Source of the DNA: Streptomyces sp. NBC_01717
GTDB lineage: Bacteria; Actinomycetota; Actinomycetes; Streptomycetales; Streptomycetaceae
Direction: 5' to 3'
DNA length: 64,000 nt
NCBI RefSeq assembly: GCF_036248255.1
Contig: NZ_CP109179.1
Coordinates: forward strand, 735,262 to 799,261
Numbering within the stretch: position 1 is the stretch's first letter; the number at the start of each line of letters is the position of its first letter. The translations under genes and the position numbers were made by a program. Below, piece after piece: positions 9,295-18,436 of the stretch. Below the pieces are notes generated by a model. That model was not told the DNA's origin and searched no databases. It saw only the letters and a program-made list of their open reading frames with translations.

Positions 9295-9855
9295 TTACCG
9301 ACGCTGCTCCCAGTTGGCCCGAACGAGGTCGTACTCGACCTCGCCATGCTCGGATCCTGCGATTGCCTCCGGCCAGTCCCCGGTGAAGTGCCGGAGGCAT
9401 GACAGGCCCGCCTTCTCCATCACACGCCGGGATCGCGTATTGACCGCCATGGTGTTGGCGGTGACCCGCTCTACGCCGAGGTCGGTGAACCCTTTGCTGA
9501 TCAGGGCCCGAGATCCCTGCGTGGCGTAGCCCTTGCCCCAGGCGGCCTTGTTCAGCCGGTAGCCGAGCTCGACCACGACGGGGTTGTGGTCGTCAAGGGG
9601 GCGGAACTCGAACCAGCCCAGGAAGGTCCAGGTGGCCTTTTCCTCCGCGGCCCAGTAGCCACGGGTACCGAAGCACGGATAGTCGTGGAGGAGCCGTGGC
9701 AGGGTCTGCGTATGGATCGCCTCGCGGCTTGTTGGCCGGCCGCCGTTGATGAAGCGCATGACGTCGGGATCGTTGTCCAGTGCGAACAGGTCGTCAGCGT
9801 CGGTGTCGGTGAATGGGCGCAGCACGAGCTGTTCGGTTTCCAGGAAGACATGCAT
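9295..9855 (-). CDS. GNAT-family N-acetyltransferase (RimJ/RimL type)
   Basis: A 186-residue cytoplasmic acetyl-CoA-dependent transferase. It begins MHVFLETEQLVLRPFTDTDA, the usual first strand and helix of the group, has an ELGYRLNKAAWGKGYATQG segment (the acetyl-CoA pyrophosphate-binding loop Q/RxxGxG/A form) and then RVTANTMAVNTRSRRVMEKA, in which the N-x-x-S region closes the fold. The ATG at 9855 matches the family N-terminus; the frame upstream to 10002 is non-homologous. The substrate cannot be told. Confidence 0.85.
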   Translation of the reverse strand: MHVFLETEQLVLRPFTDTDADDLFALDNDPDVMRFINGGRPTSREAIHTQTLPRLLHDYPCFGTRGYWAAEEKATWTFLGWFEFRPLDDHNPVVVELGYRLNKAAWGKGYATQGSRALISKGFTDLGVERVTANTMAVNTRSRRVMEKAGLSCLRHFTGDWPEAIAGSEHGEVEYDLVRANWEQRR

Positions 9856-9924
9856 GCCGCGATCTTCACTACACGCGGCCGTGTCCGCCACCGGATAATG
9901 AAGGAAGGCCGGTGAGGGGGACCG

Positions 9925-10262
9925 CTCACGCAGCGAGGGTTTCGCAGCGTTCGACGAGGTGCCCGCGTTCGAAGCGGGCTCCGGCGCGAACCAGCGCGAC
10001 AAGGTGGAGTGCGTTCACGGCCCGCCAGCGGGCCTGGGCGGACTCAATGAGCGAAGACCATGGCGTGGGCTGCAACCCTGCTGCCAGCGCCCTTGGTGAC
10101 CTTCGTGCGCACGAGCCGGACCGTGGGGGAACGTCGACTCGATCGGATTCGTCGTCCGCAGATGGATCCAGTGTTTGCCGGGGAAGTCGTAGAACGCCAG
10201 CAGTTCGACATCGTCATTGACGAACTTCTTGACGGCCTTGGGGAACTTCCGCCACCGCGGTC
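9925..10262 (-). pseudogene. C-terminal fragment of an IS256-family transposase
   Basis: Read on the minus strand: KFPKAVKKFVNDDVELLAFY, then DFPGKHWIHLRTTNPIEST, the strongly conserved IS256 segment that includes the catalytic Glu of TTNPIES, then RLVRTKVTKGAGS and a tail ending at 9925. Two single-base shifts break it. The 5' part is missing, and the fragment abuts the pentapeptide gene at 10263, so it probably marks an old insertion-deletion. Confidence 0.75.
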
Positions 10263-10900
10263 CTCGTGGCCGCCACGGTGTTCTATACCGGATGGGATCT
10301 ACTCGACGCCCGAGGACTCAAGCCCGAGCACCGCATCAATTCCAAGACTCTGTTCGACCTGGTGAAGCTGTCCACCAGCGTGGTCGCCGGGGCCCTGGTC
10401 GTGGCCTACCGGCGCCAGCGGATCGACGAGGGCGGCGCCTTGCGCGAGGACACCCGTCTACACACCGAACGCTTCACCGCCGCCGTCTCTCAGCTCGGCG
10501 ATGACTCCGCCGCGATCCGCCTGGGCGGTGTACACACGCTGGCCGGCCTCGCCGACGACGCTCCCACCCGCGACATACGCCAGACGTGCATCGACGTCGT
10601 GTGCGCCTACCTCCGACTGCCCTACACCGCCGAGACCGGGCTATCAGCGAGCGATGCGGACCTGCGGGAGGTCCGGCACACTGTCATCCGCCTCATCCGC
10701 GACCACCTCCGCCTGCCCGCTAAACATCCACACTCCTGGCAGGGCCACGATTTCGACTTCACCGACGCCACGTTCGACGGCGGAGACTTCTCCAGGGCGA
10801 CATTTTCCAGCAGCAGGGTCGACTTCGAGGGGCGAACGGCGACGTACCATCCAATCTGGTACCGCCGAACGGAGCACCGCGCCCAGGGTTGCACCTGCCC
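10263..10900 (+). pseudogene. Pentapeptide-repeat protein, truncated at both ends
   Basis: The frame reads VFYTGWDLLDARGLKPEHR, a membrane-like LSTSVVAGALVVAYRRQR and the conserved LHTERFTAAVSQLGDDSAAI, then RLGGVHTLAGLADDAPTRD and HPHSWQGHDFDFTDATFDGG, which enters the A(D/N)LxX pentapeptide repeats. Only about three repeats remain before the sequence changes near 10850. The N-terminus is cut where the IS256 scrap begins. Intact relatives are membrane-anchored repeat proteins of unknown role. Confidence 0.7.
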
Positions 10901-11568
10901 CCAACTTGGAGGACCAGCCGACTGCGACGCCAGAATCCCTGCGGACCGCTGAGCGGCTGGCAGGGAGGTCTTCCCTCTTGTCTGTCGTACCTCTCCGAAG
11001 GGTGTGATCCGAGCCAGGCGAGCAGACAGAGCGTGGAGAAACCGCGGGCGAACAGCCGCCGCCACAGCAGCAGTTCGCCCGGCGCGGCCGTCAGCGGCAG
11101 AGCGGGGCGCTCCGCGGCCGCGGGCGATGCCGCGCGGACCAGTGCAGCCTCGGGGACATCGACCGGTAACAGCGCCCGCAGTATCGGGCTGATGGACCGC
11201 AAGCTTGTCCTGCCCATGGACGAGATGTGGCAGGCCATAGCGGAGATGTATCTCGACAGTGCTCCGTGGATTTCGGTGGGAACGGGCGCCGTTTCGGCGA
11301 GTTCGGCAACCATTGATCGGGCGACCTGCCGGTCGGGGCGAAGTTTACGGGGATGCCGCCGCGGGAGCGTCGAGAGCTGTTGCGTGCGGGCCTGGGGCTG
11401 CCTGCCTGACAAGGTGCGGCCAGGGTTTCACACCCGGCTATGCCCTGGGGCGGATGCCGTAGAGCTGTCCGATGCGAGGCCGGGACAGCCAGTGCTGGTG
11501 TCGGCGTCGCACCGGATTCGCGGAAGCTGGTGCTGTATCGGCGGACACTGCCCTTCTCGGGCAGAGCA
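10901..11568. other. Region without a confirmed gene
   Basis: A minus-strand frame (about 11000-11380) with segments such as HGALSRYISAMACHISSMG and LLPVDVPEAALVRAAS looks protein-like and ends in a hydrophobic helix, but it has neither a convincing start nor a known motif. It may be a fragment of an unknown gene. Confidence 0.3.
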
Positions 11569-12141
11569 TCAGCGGTGCCACTCGCGAGCCGTGGCCGCCT
11601 GCCCTTGGCCGACCGTCGACTGTCCGTGACGCTCAACAGCGGGTATCACGGGGGCGCCCATGCGCCTGGTGGCGCTCGCGGGCGGGTAACTGGGCGCGGT
11701 ACCGACGGAGGAATCCGATCCCGAGGTTGTCCGAATGCCGGGTGTCGCAGTGGGGATCTGCTCGACGAGCCTGGCCGGGCCAGGGGTCGGCGTCGGAGCC
11801 TCTTGCACGTCCACGATCTGGTCCATACGGATCACGATGTTTCGCCGGTTGGGGTCGTGTCCCTCGAAGTCCCAGTCCGTGCTCCACAGTTCCTGACTGC
11901 GGCCACCACCGGCGCACGCGGAGACGGGACCAGGGGTGACCCGGATGTTGGGCCGCCATCCCCTGCCCCAGTGGTTGTGCTCCAGCGACAGGCTCCACGT
12001 GCGCTCGTCGATGACGCGGGAGGCCCCCTCGTTGCCAGGAATGATCACAGTTCCCATGGCGGTCCTGACAACCACCCGCTGGTCGAACATGGCGGACTTG
12101 GTGACGACCCTAATCTGCCAAGGGCCATGGAAGGTGATCAC
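11569..12141 (-). CDS. Hypothetical protein, conserved-looking
   Basis: The GTG at 12141 is preceded by a perfect AGGAGG at a 5-base spacing, which makes it a better start than the in-frame codon at 12210. The 190-residue product opens VITFHGPWQIRVVTKSAMFD, then QRVVVRTAMGTVIIPG and W-S-L-S-L-E-H, a beta-rich half that may form a sandwich, and has a Pro/Thr-rich tail (TPTPGPARLVEQIPTATPG). It has no signal peptide or known domain. It stands alone. Confidence 0.55.
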   Translation of the reverse strand: MITFHGPWQIRVVTKSAMFDQRVVVRTAMGTVIIPGNEGASRVIDERTWSLSLEHNHWGRGWRPNIRVTPGPVSACAGGGRSQELWSTDWDFEGHDPNRRNIVIRMDQIVDVQEAPTPTPGPARLVEQIPTATPGIRTTSGSDSSVGTAPSYPPASATRRMGAPVIPAVERHGQSTVGQGQAATAREWHR

Positions 12142-12437
12142 AGGATCCTCCTGAGGCAACTTGTCTGGACGATGGAAAGGGACATCAGGTCCGGCTGCTG
12201 ACTGGCTCACCCGGATAAACGGTCACGGCCGGCCCACGGTTCACCGGTCTGCCTTTGCTGAGACTCAGGGTCCCCTGAGGCGTGCCCGTGCTTGCAGCGG
12301 ATTGGCGCCGATCTTCGTCGGATGGGAATCCGAGCCCGGCAACCCTCGAGGAAGTCGGCGAACACTGGGCCCGGGAGCTGTGGCAGCAAGTCCACCGCTG
12401 AGTGTGCTTGTGAGCAGCGTTCGGCCGTCACCGGTCA

Positions 12438-13205
12438 TCAGGTCTGCCGGCCGCCACAGCGCTGGCACGAGGTCAGTACGGTCACACCGCGCTGCTCGGC
12501 TTCCTGTAGGAGGCGGGCAACGGTGTTGCCGGGCACCTCGGAGACTTGCCATGAGCCGCTGCTGACCACGACTCTGCCGTGCTCCGGGACCACCGGGCAC
12601 TGCGACGCGCGGACGCTGAGGCCCCCTGGCGTCCGGTGAAGCGTGTGAGTTCCGCGAGCAGGAACAGCCCCTCCGGTACAGTCAGGGAAAAGCGGGGCGG
12701 TGGTGTTGGAGAACACCACCGCAGCCTTATCGGGCGCAGCAGCGCTCGCCGGTCAACCTTGGCGTCAGGTAGCTGGCCGCCGATCTCGACGTCCCGAAAG
12801 TACAGGTATTGCTCGAGAGCGAGATGTCGGATGTCCATGCCCGCCCGGACGCGCGGCACAAGCGCGTTCCGTCCCCGGGCCGCCAGTCTGACCGGCCGGT
12901 GCGTCAGATGCCCGCGGTCAACCAAGAAGCCATAGAGGTCGTCCAGGACGAACGATTCCTTGCCCCACGTCGATGCGCCGACCGGCTTCCTCTGCCAGAG
13001 AGTCCGCTGGTTGCGCTAGGCGACGACGTCCGACTCGGTCGTTGACAGCACGTCACTGTCCGAGCTGGCCAGGTAGCCGTCTGCTCGGCCGACGATCCGC
13101 CCGTACTCTTTCATTGTGTCCTCGTCGAGCATGGCTGTGGCCAGGTACCGGCCCAGTCGCACAGAGGCGGCAACGGCCTCATCGTCTCTTCGTCGAGGAA
13201 GACCC
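12438..13205 (-). pseudogene. Broken gene of unknown family
   Basis: Three minus-strand frames give consecutive, protein-like stretches: LDEDTMKEYGRIVGRADGYL with a stop at 13019, then SFVLDDLYGFLVDRGHLTHR and MDIRHLALEQYLYFRDVEIG, and last a frame with SQCPVVPEHGRVVVSSGSWQ and VTVLTSCQRCGG at the end. An in-frame TAG-type break and a shift near 12720 inactivate it. I do not recognise the family. Confidence 0.4.
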
Positions 13206-13472
13206 GGCGTGCCGTCGAGCACACCCCGCCGCCGGGTGTAGTTGCCTGCCCCCGATGCACCTGCCTCGGTCGTTCTGGGGGCCGCCTGTGGCCGCCTCGA
13301 CATCCCGCCCGCCTCACCCGGCCGTCTGAGCCGACGCCGCGAACCTTGGCGGAGTGCGGTGCCGGCCGCCTGGTGGGTCACCGTCACATCTCTCACGGAT
13401 TCGTCACCTGGGACCGTATCTGCCCGTGGCCGCAACCTACTGCCCAACGGGCAGGCGGGTAGCACATAGTGG

Positions 13473-13638
13473 ACCGACCCACCGACCCACCGACCCACCG
13501 ACCCACCGACCCACCGACCCACCGACCCACCGACCCACCGACCCACCGACCCACCGACCCACCGACCCACCGACCCACCGACCCACCGACCCACCGACCC
13601 ACCGACCCACCGACCCACCGACCCACCGACCCACCGAG
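13473..13638. repeat. 8-bp tandem repeat (ACCGACCC), about 20 copies
   Basis: A perfect head-to-tail array of ACCGACCC runs for about 166 bases and ends a few bases before the start codon of the next gene (13644). Translated, it would give THRPTDPP on one strand and GSVGRWVG on the other, which produces artefactual long frames. Slippage should make its copy number variable. Confidence 0.95.
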
Positions 13639-13643
13639 CAACC

Positions 13644-14243
13644 ATGAATGGATGGCCCGTGACGACCGTGCACAGTGAATCCTCCACCGAGCGTATCCCC
13701 GGACGGTCCTGGACGGTCCGGCTCGTCGGTTACACCGACCGCTCCGCCACCATTACCTGCAGCACCGCGGGATGTCGGATGCCAGCGAGGTCCAAGGACC
13801 TGGTGGCGCTGCGCACCTTTGCTGCCCGGCACGCTATGGCCCACGCGAAGGCGGCCGCGATCCGCGCCAACGCTTCCTGCCACTGCTACGCCCAGCGATG
13901 CGCTGCCCATCCGGACGCCAAAGTGCACTGCGCCGGTGGCATGGTGATGATCGGGCGTCACGACCCGGTGGTGGGGCGGGTATGGACCGTCGAAGAGGTC
14001 TGCGAGACGTGCGCCCGGCTGATTCCGCATGCCACGGTCATCGCCCGCGCCGTTCCGGCCCGGCCTGCCGCCGCGCAGCCTTCCGCGCAGTCCGTCCCGA
14101 AGGTTCCGGCACCGGCACGTCCTGCGGTGGCGGGCGGTTTCTCCTCGGCCGGCGCCGAAGCCAAAGAGGGGCCCGCGGCACCTCGGCGCTCTCGCAGTGT
14201 GGCGCGGCGACCTGGCCGGGACAGCTTTGGCCAGGGGCGCTGA
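13644..14243 (+). CDS. Cys-rich hypothetical protein
   Basis: The 199-residue product (five fewer from the GTG at 13659) has a compact N-terminal part with paired cysteines (ITCSTAGC, CHCYAQRC, HCAGG and CETCARL) that probably bind zinc, and a disordered Ala/Pro-rich then Arg-rich tail (RRSRSVARRPGRDSF). The 8-bp array lies directly upstream and occupies the promoter region. No enzymatic motif was seen; a nucleic-acid-binding role is plausible from the basic tail. Confidence 0.6.
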   Translation: MNGWPVTTVHSESSTERIPGRSWTVRLVGYTDRSATITCSTAGCRMPARSKDLVALRTFAARHAMAHAKAAAIRANASCHCYAQRCAAHPDAKVHCAGGMVMIGRHDPVVGRVWTVEEVCETCARLIPHATVIARAVPARPAAAQPSAQSVPKVPAPARPAVAGGFSSAGAEAKEGPAAPRRSRSVARRPGRDSFGQGR

Positions 14244-14418
14244 ACAGCGCAGCCCCCGGCGGGTACCGGCATGGCCTCACACGGAACCGCGGCGTGAGGC
14301 CGCGCCGAGAATGTGCCGAGCCTGAGGGAAGACCACCGGCCAAGAGCTGGTCAGTAGGACCGCGGCCCGGCATCATGGCGCAGCTCACATCATCACCACA
14401 TGAGACATCCTCTAAGAC

Positions 14419-15880
14419 CAATGCCGTTGCTTTTGCCGTGAGCGTAGGCTGGCTGGCAGTGGGTCCCGGGGGTGGTGTGGGTGGCTGCGAGTGCGTCTGA
14501 CTTATCGGGTCTTGGTCTGTTGACCTGGGTGTATCCGCCGGGGTTGGTGGACCGGGTGGTGGCGGCGTGCGGACGTTCAGAGCAACGTAGGCGACTGCTT
14601 CCTGCGCGGTTGGTCGTGTACTTCGTATTAGGGCTGGCACTGTTCTCGCCTGCTCCCTATCTCGAGGTCATGCGGCATCTGGTCGCGGGTCTGCGGGGGC
14701 TGGGACTGCTGGGTAAATGGCACGTTCCGGCGAAGTCTTCGCTGTTCAGAGCCCGGCAACGGCTCGGCTTCGAACCGCTCCAGGTGCTGTTCGCGGCGAC
14801 TGCAAAGCCGATGGCCAACGAGTCGACGCCTGGCGCATTCTGGCGGGGCCTGCGGCTGCTGGCCGTCGACGGGACCTGCTGGGACGTAGCCGATACCGAA
14901 GCCAACCAGGCCGCCTTCGGCCGTCCCGGCAACGGCCGCGGAACCAGGCGCAGTGCATTTGTCCAGGTGCGGATGGCGGCCCTGGTGGAAGTAGGCAGCC
15001 ATGCGGTGCTGGACGCGGAACTCGCCGGCTGCCGGACCGGTGAAGTCACCCTCGTCGGCCGCCTGCCCCGGTCCTGCGGCGCAGGCCAGCTGGTCCTGGC
15101 CGACCGCGGGTTCCTCGGCGTCCCGCTGTGGCGAGCCTTCACCGCCACCGGGGCTGACCTGCTGTGGCGGGTGCCGGCCAACCGCGTCCTGCCCGTCCGC
15201 AAGCTGCTTCGTGACGGATCATGGCTCTCCGACATCCACGCCGGCACCGACCCTGCGAAACGAGACCCGGTGCAGGTCCGCGTCCTTGCCTACCAACTCA
15301 AAGACACCGGCAGCGCCGCTGGACCAGACGGCTACCGCCTGGTCACCACTCTTCTGGACCCCCGCCGCTATCCAGCCAGGCAGCTGGCCGCGCTCTACCG
15401 TGAGCGCTGGGAAATCGAATCTGTCTTCGCCGAGATCAAGACCTGCCAGCGCGGCGCGAAGGTGGTCCTCAGCAGCAAGACACCCGACGGTGTCCTCCAA
15501 CAGATCTGGGCTCACCTCCTGGTCCACCACGCGCTGCGGGAACTGATGCTGAGAACCGCAGCCACACGCCAACTCGACCCTGACCGCATCTCTTTCACCG
15601 AGACCCTGCGCTCCGCCCGGCGCAGTGTGACTGTCACCCCGGGCGGTTTTTCCCCCTGAACTTCTGGTCCAAGCACTGCAAGTACTCCAAGAGGACCTGC
15701 TGGAAAGACTCCTGCCCGCCAGACGGCCCAGGAGCCAGCCCCGTGTCGTCAAGCGCAAGATGTCCAACTACTGGCTCAAACGAGCTGAGCACTACACATG
15801 GCCCCAACCCACCCACACCGGCACCCAAGCCATCCGCATCAGACGACCCAGATCTCCAGACCCGTAAAGCAACGGCATTG
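14419..15880. mobile_element. IS4-family insertion sequence (about 1462 bp)
   Basis: The terminal inverted repeats read CAATGCCGTTGCTTTTGC at the left and the complement of CAATGCCGTTGCTTTAC at the right. The flanks CCTCTAAGA(C) at 14409-14418 and 15881-15890 form a 9-10 bp target duplication, right for IS4. The right copy was later hit by IS5-type copy 1. Inside is a single transposase frame with one break. Confidence 0.85.
14472..15867 (+). pseudogene. IS4-family transposase with one frameshift near the end
   Basis: The first 395 residues are intact and show the DDE order: LLAVDGTCWDVADTE (first Asp), LVLADRGFLGVPLW (second Asp) and LYRERWEIESVFAEIK, the Y-(2)-R-(3)-E-(6)-K signature of IS4. 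At about 15652 a run of T and C bases shifts the frame. The rest of the homologous tail (SNYWLKRAEHYTWPQPTH) continues in the next frame to a stop at 15867. One base restores it, so a sequencing error or a recent mutation are both possible. Confidence 0.8.
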
Positions 15881-15887
15881 CCTCTAA

Positions 15888-16749
15888 GACAGTGTCCTAC
15901 ATGGCTGTTGGTCGTTGAGGAGGACATGGGGAGTAGTGGGTGGGGTTGGATCGTTCCGGACGGTTTGTGGGAGATCACGAGGCCGTTATTGCCGCCGGCT
16001 CGTGTGCGGCCGCAGGGTGGTGGGGTGGCAAACATCGATGATGAGGCGGTGTTCGCCGCGATCATCTACGTGCTGGTCAGCGGCTGCGCCTGGCGTGCGC
16101 TGCCGCCCTGTTTCGGGGCGTCTAAGTCGACGGTGCATCGTCGGTTCGTGATCTGGTCGCGGGCCGGAGTGTGGGGCCGGCTGCACCAGAAGGTGTTGCA
16201 ACTCCTAGACGAACAAGGGTTGGTCGATCTCTCTCGCGTGGTCCTGGACTCCGCCCATGTGCGCGCTAAAAAAGGGGCGAACTTGCAGGTCCGAGTCCCG
16301 TGGACCGGGGTAAGCCAGGTTCCAAGATGCACGTCCTGTCCGACGCGGAAGGACTGCCCCTACGCGTCGGGCTCTCCGCGGCCAACACCCACGACAGCCA
16401 GGCGCTGAAGCCGATGCTGTCCCACTTCCACATGGGACACGAATTCCACGCAGCCGAATCCAAGCCCCAACGTCTCCACGCGGACAAGGCGTACGACGTC
16501 CCTCACCTGCGAAAATGGCTATGGGGCAAGCGCATCGGAGTCCGGATTGCCCGCAAGGGTATTGAGTCCAGCGAACGATTAGGACGCCGGCGATGGGTCA
16601 TCGAGCGGACCATGTCCTGGCTAACCGGCTACCACAGACTCAACCACCGCTACGAACGCTATCCCCGCAACTACCTGGCCTTTCTCGGCCTCGCCGCCGC
16701 CCTCTGCTGCTACAAACGCTTCCTCAAACTCACCATGTAGGACACCGTC
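15888..16749. mobile_element. IS5-family insertion sequence, copy 1 (862 bp)
   Basis: The ends GACAGTGTCCTACATGG and the complement of GACGGTGTCCTACATGG are flanked by TAA on both sides (15885-15887, 16750-16752). It is inserted in the right-hand target duplication of the IS4 element. As far as I can compare by eye it is identical to copy 2 at 20173-21034, which implies recent activity. Confidence 0.92.
15926..16740 (+). CDS. IS5-family transposase made by -1 frameshifting (orfA/orfB)
   Basis: OrfA (15926-16408, GAGGAGG before its ATG) carries the N-terminal helix-turn-helix and the first catalytic Asp (VVLDSAHVRAKK). OrfB (to 16740) continues DRGKPGSKMHVLSDAEGLPL, the second Asp (LHADKAYDVPHLRK) and the Glu in RRWVIERTMSWLTGYHRLN. 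The switch point is an A-AAA-AAG run at about 16266-16272, a classical -1 slippery heptamer, so a full DDE protein arises by programmed frameshifting, as in related IS5 elements. The unshifted orfA product ends after about 160 residues. Confidence 0.88.
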
Positions 16750-16865
16750 TAAGAAGCCGTTGTCTTTCCGAGAGTGACGGATGAGTTTGCGCTGGTCAGG
16801 TGTAGGTGCGGTGTCTCGGCGGCAGGGACGAGGTGTTGTGTCGTCTCTCTGGTGGAGGTGCCGGG

Positions 16866-17360
16866 ATGCCGTCGGTGATGGGGTTGTTGGAGGAGCGTGA
16901 ACGCGGCGCTCGGCAGCGGGTGGAGGCTCTTCAGGCCGAGCTGCGGGGGGCCGAGGCCGTGTGGAAGCGGTTCGTGGTCGCCCGTGAGACGGTGGGCGAG
17001 GTTCTGGCGGAGCCTCGCAGAGGCGAGGACGTGCCGCCGATCGCGGTGGCCGGCGAAGAGTCGGTGCAGGTCCCGGCAGCAGTGCCCGGTTCGGTGGTGC
17101 CGCACTGGCGGGAAGAGCTTGCCCCGACTGTTCTGGCGCCGGACTACCAGCGGATCATGGATGCCTTGGCCGGTGGGAGCGGAACGTGCGGGGAGGCGAT
17201 GGACTGCCGGCAACTCGCGGCGGCACTCGGGCTGGAGCCGGTCCCGGCGAAGGTCGAAGGGGTGCGGTCGAAGGCGAAGCGCCTGGCCGCACGAGGCTGG
17301 CTGGCGGAGGAACGTCCGGGGCTGTTCAGCGTGCCCGTCGCGCGAGCCGGCGGCTCATGA
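16866..17360 (+). CDS. Passenger protein of the IS: coiled coil plus winged helix
   Basis: The 164-residue product has a charged N-terminal coiled coil (LLEERERGARQRVEALQAEL), a Val/Pro linker, and a C-terminal segment (YQRIMDALAGGSGTCGEAMD, RQLAAALGLEPV and RSKAKRLAARGWLAEE) that reads as a winged helix. Proteins of this kind accompany Streptomyces IS elements without known role. Its last codons overlap the convergent transposase by 35 bases. Confidence 0.6.
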   Translation: MPSVMGLLEERERGARQRVEALQAELRGAEAVWKRFVVARETVGEVLAEPRRGEDVPPIAVAGEESVQVPAAVPGSVVPHWREELAPTVLAPDYQRIMDALAGGSGTCGEAMDCRQLAAALGLEPVPAKVEGVRSKAKRLAARGWLAEERPGLFSVPVARAGGS

Positions 17361-18207
17361 CCATGCTCATCGACCAACGGATCACCGCCTCCGAGGTGTC
17401 GGTGCGCGTCTCGTAGTCGCGGGCCAGCCGACGTGAGTGCATCAGCCACGCGAACGTGCGCTCCACCAGCCACCTCTTCGGCAGCACTCTGAAGCCGCTC
17501 GTGTCGTCGCTGCGTCGCACCACTGTCAGCGCGACGCGCAGGGCATCGCGGGTGAAGTTGACCAGGCGTCCGGTATAGCCTCCGTCGGCCCACACGCGCG
17601 TGACGCGCCAGTGCCGCTCGCGCAGTCGGACCAGCAGTGTCTGCCCCGCGTCCCGGTCAGTGACCGAGGCCGCGGTCACCATCACGGCCAGCAACAGTCC
17701 GAGGGTGTCCACCACGATGTGCCGCTTGCGGCCATTGACCTTCTTCCCGCCGTCGAAACCCCTGCTCGCGGCAGGCACCGATGCGGCTCCCTTCACCGAC
17801 TGCGCGTCGATGATGCCCGCCGTCGGCTCCGGGTCCCGGCCTGCAACCATGCGGACCCGCTCGCGAAGCCGGTCGTGGAACTCGGCGGTCAGGCCCTTGT
17901 CCCGCCAGCGCCGGAAGAAGGCATAGACGCGGTCCCACACGGGGAAGTCCGCGGGAATGGCCCGCCAGGTGATGCCGCCCGCGACCAGGTAGCGCACCGC
18001 GTCGACCATTTGGCGGTGGCAATAGCTCTCCGGTTGGCCGCCGCGGCCCTCCAACCAGCCGGGGACGGGCATCGCGTCGCGTACGACCGCCCACTCCGCA
18101 TCGCTCATGTCGGACGGATACCTCGGGCGCCTGTACGGCCGGTCCCCGGCGTTCCCGAACCGGTGAGCGAGGCAATCACACGTCAGAGAAGCCGGGTTGG
18201 ACGACAT
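17326..18207 (-). CDS. IS5-family transposase (intact)
   Basis: The product has 293 residues from the ATG at 18207 (upstream codons to 18321 are not family-like). It has the N-terminal domain YPSDMSDAEWAVVRDAMPVP, the first catalytic Asp in TAGIIDAQSVKGA, the KVNGRKRHIVVDTLGLLLAV block, the second Asp in VTRVWADGGYTG and the Glu in RWLVERTFAWLMHSRRLARD. All three DDE residues are present, so it may be active. The leader contains a 9-bp inverted repeat. Confidence 0.85.
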   Translation of the reverse strand: MSSNPASLTCDCLAHRFGNAGDRPYRRPRYPSDMSDAEWAVVRDAMPVPGWLEGRGGQPESYCHRQMVDAVRYLVAGGITWRAIPADFPVWDRVYAFFRRWRDKGLTAEFHDRLRERVRMVAGRDPEPTAGIIDAQSVKGAASVPAASRGFDGGKKVNGRKRHIVVDTLGLLLAVMVTAASVTDRDAGQTLLVRLRERHWRVTRVWADGGYTGRLVNFTRDALRVALTVVRRSDDTSGFRVLPKRWLVERTFAWLMHSRRLARDYETRTDTSEAVIRWSMSMVMSRRLARRAR

Positions 18208-18236
18208 CGGCGTCGGCACGGAAGACTGCAGCACCA

Positions 18237-18291
18237 GGGGCCTCCTGTTGCTCGGTTGGATTCGACACCCACGAGCTGTGCGGGAGGCCCC
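18237..18291. other. Inverted repeat in the transposase leader
   Basis: GGGGCCTCC (18237-18245) and GGAGGCCCC (18283-18291) form a 9-bp stem with a 37-base loop just upstream of the transposase start. Such leader structures can limit read-through into an IS, but this use is inferred. Confidence 0.35.
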
Positions 18292-18436
18292 GCTTTCATG
18301 CCCGGCCAGCCAGAAGACCACCCGACCGAGTCGACGACCTCGAACTCACGCTCACCAAGATCGATAGAGCAACGGCTTCTAAATCAAATGCCCTCTGAAA
18401 ACCGACTGGGACGGCCACTCGGCGAGTGACCATGAG

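Larger units (their letters stand above)
16752..18380. mobile_element. IS-like element carrying a passenger gene (1629 bp)
   Basis: The inverted ends share AGAAGCCGTTG (16752-16762 and complement at 18370-18380), followed by a weaker match. Between them lie a plus-strand wHTH-like ORF and a convergent IS5-type transposase whose C-terminal codons overlap its end. No clean target duplication is visible because the left flank has been rebuilt by the IS4 and IS5 insertions. It could be one unit or an IS5 inserted into an older element. Confidence 0.5.

Noticed and set aside
13473..13638. CRISPR-like array
   Set aside because: The unit is 8 bp with no spacers; it is a simple tandem repeat.
13437..14030. 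Long frames made of GSVGRWVG or THRPTDPP repeats
   Set aside because: They are translations of the 8-bp tandem array and have no other support; not a structural repeat protein.
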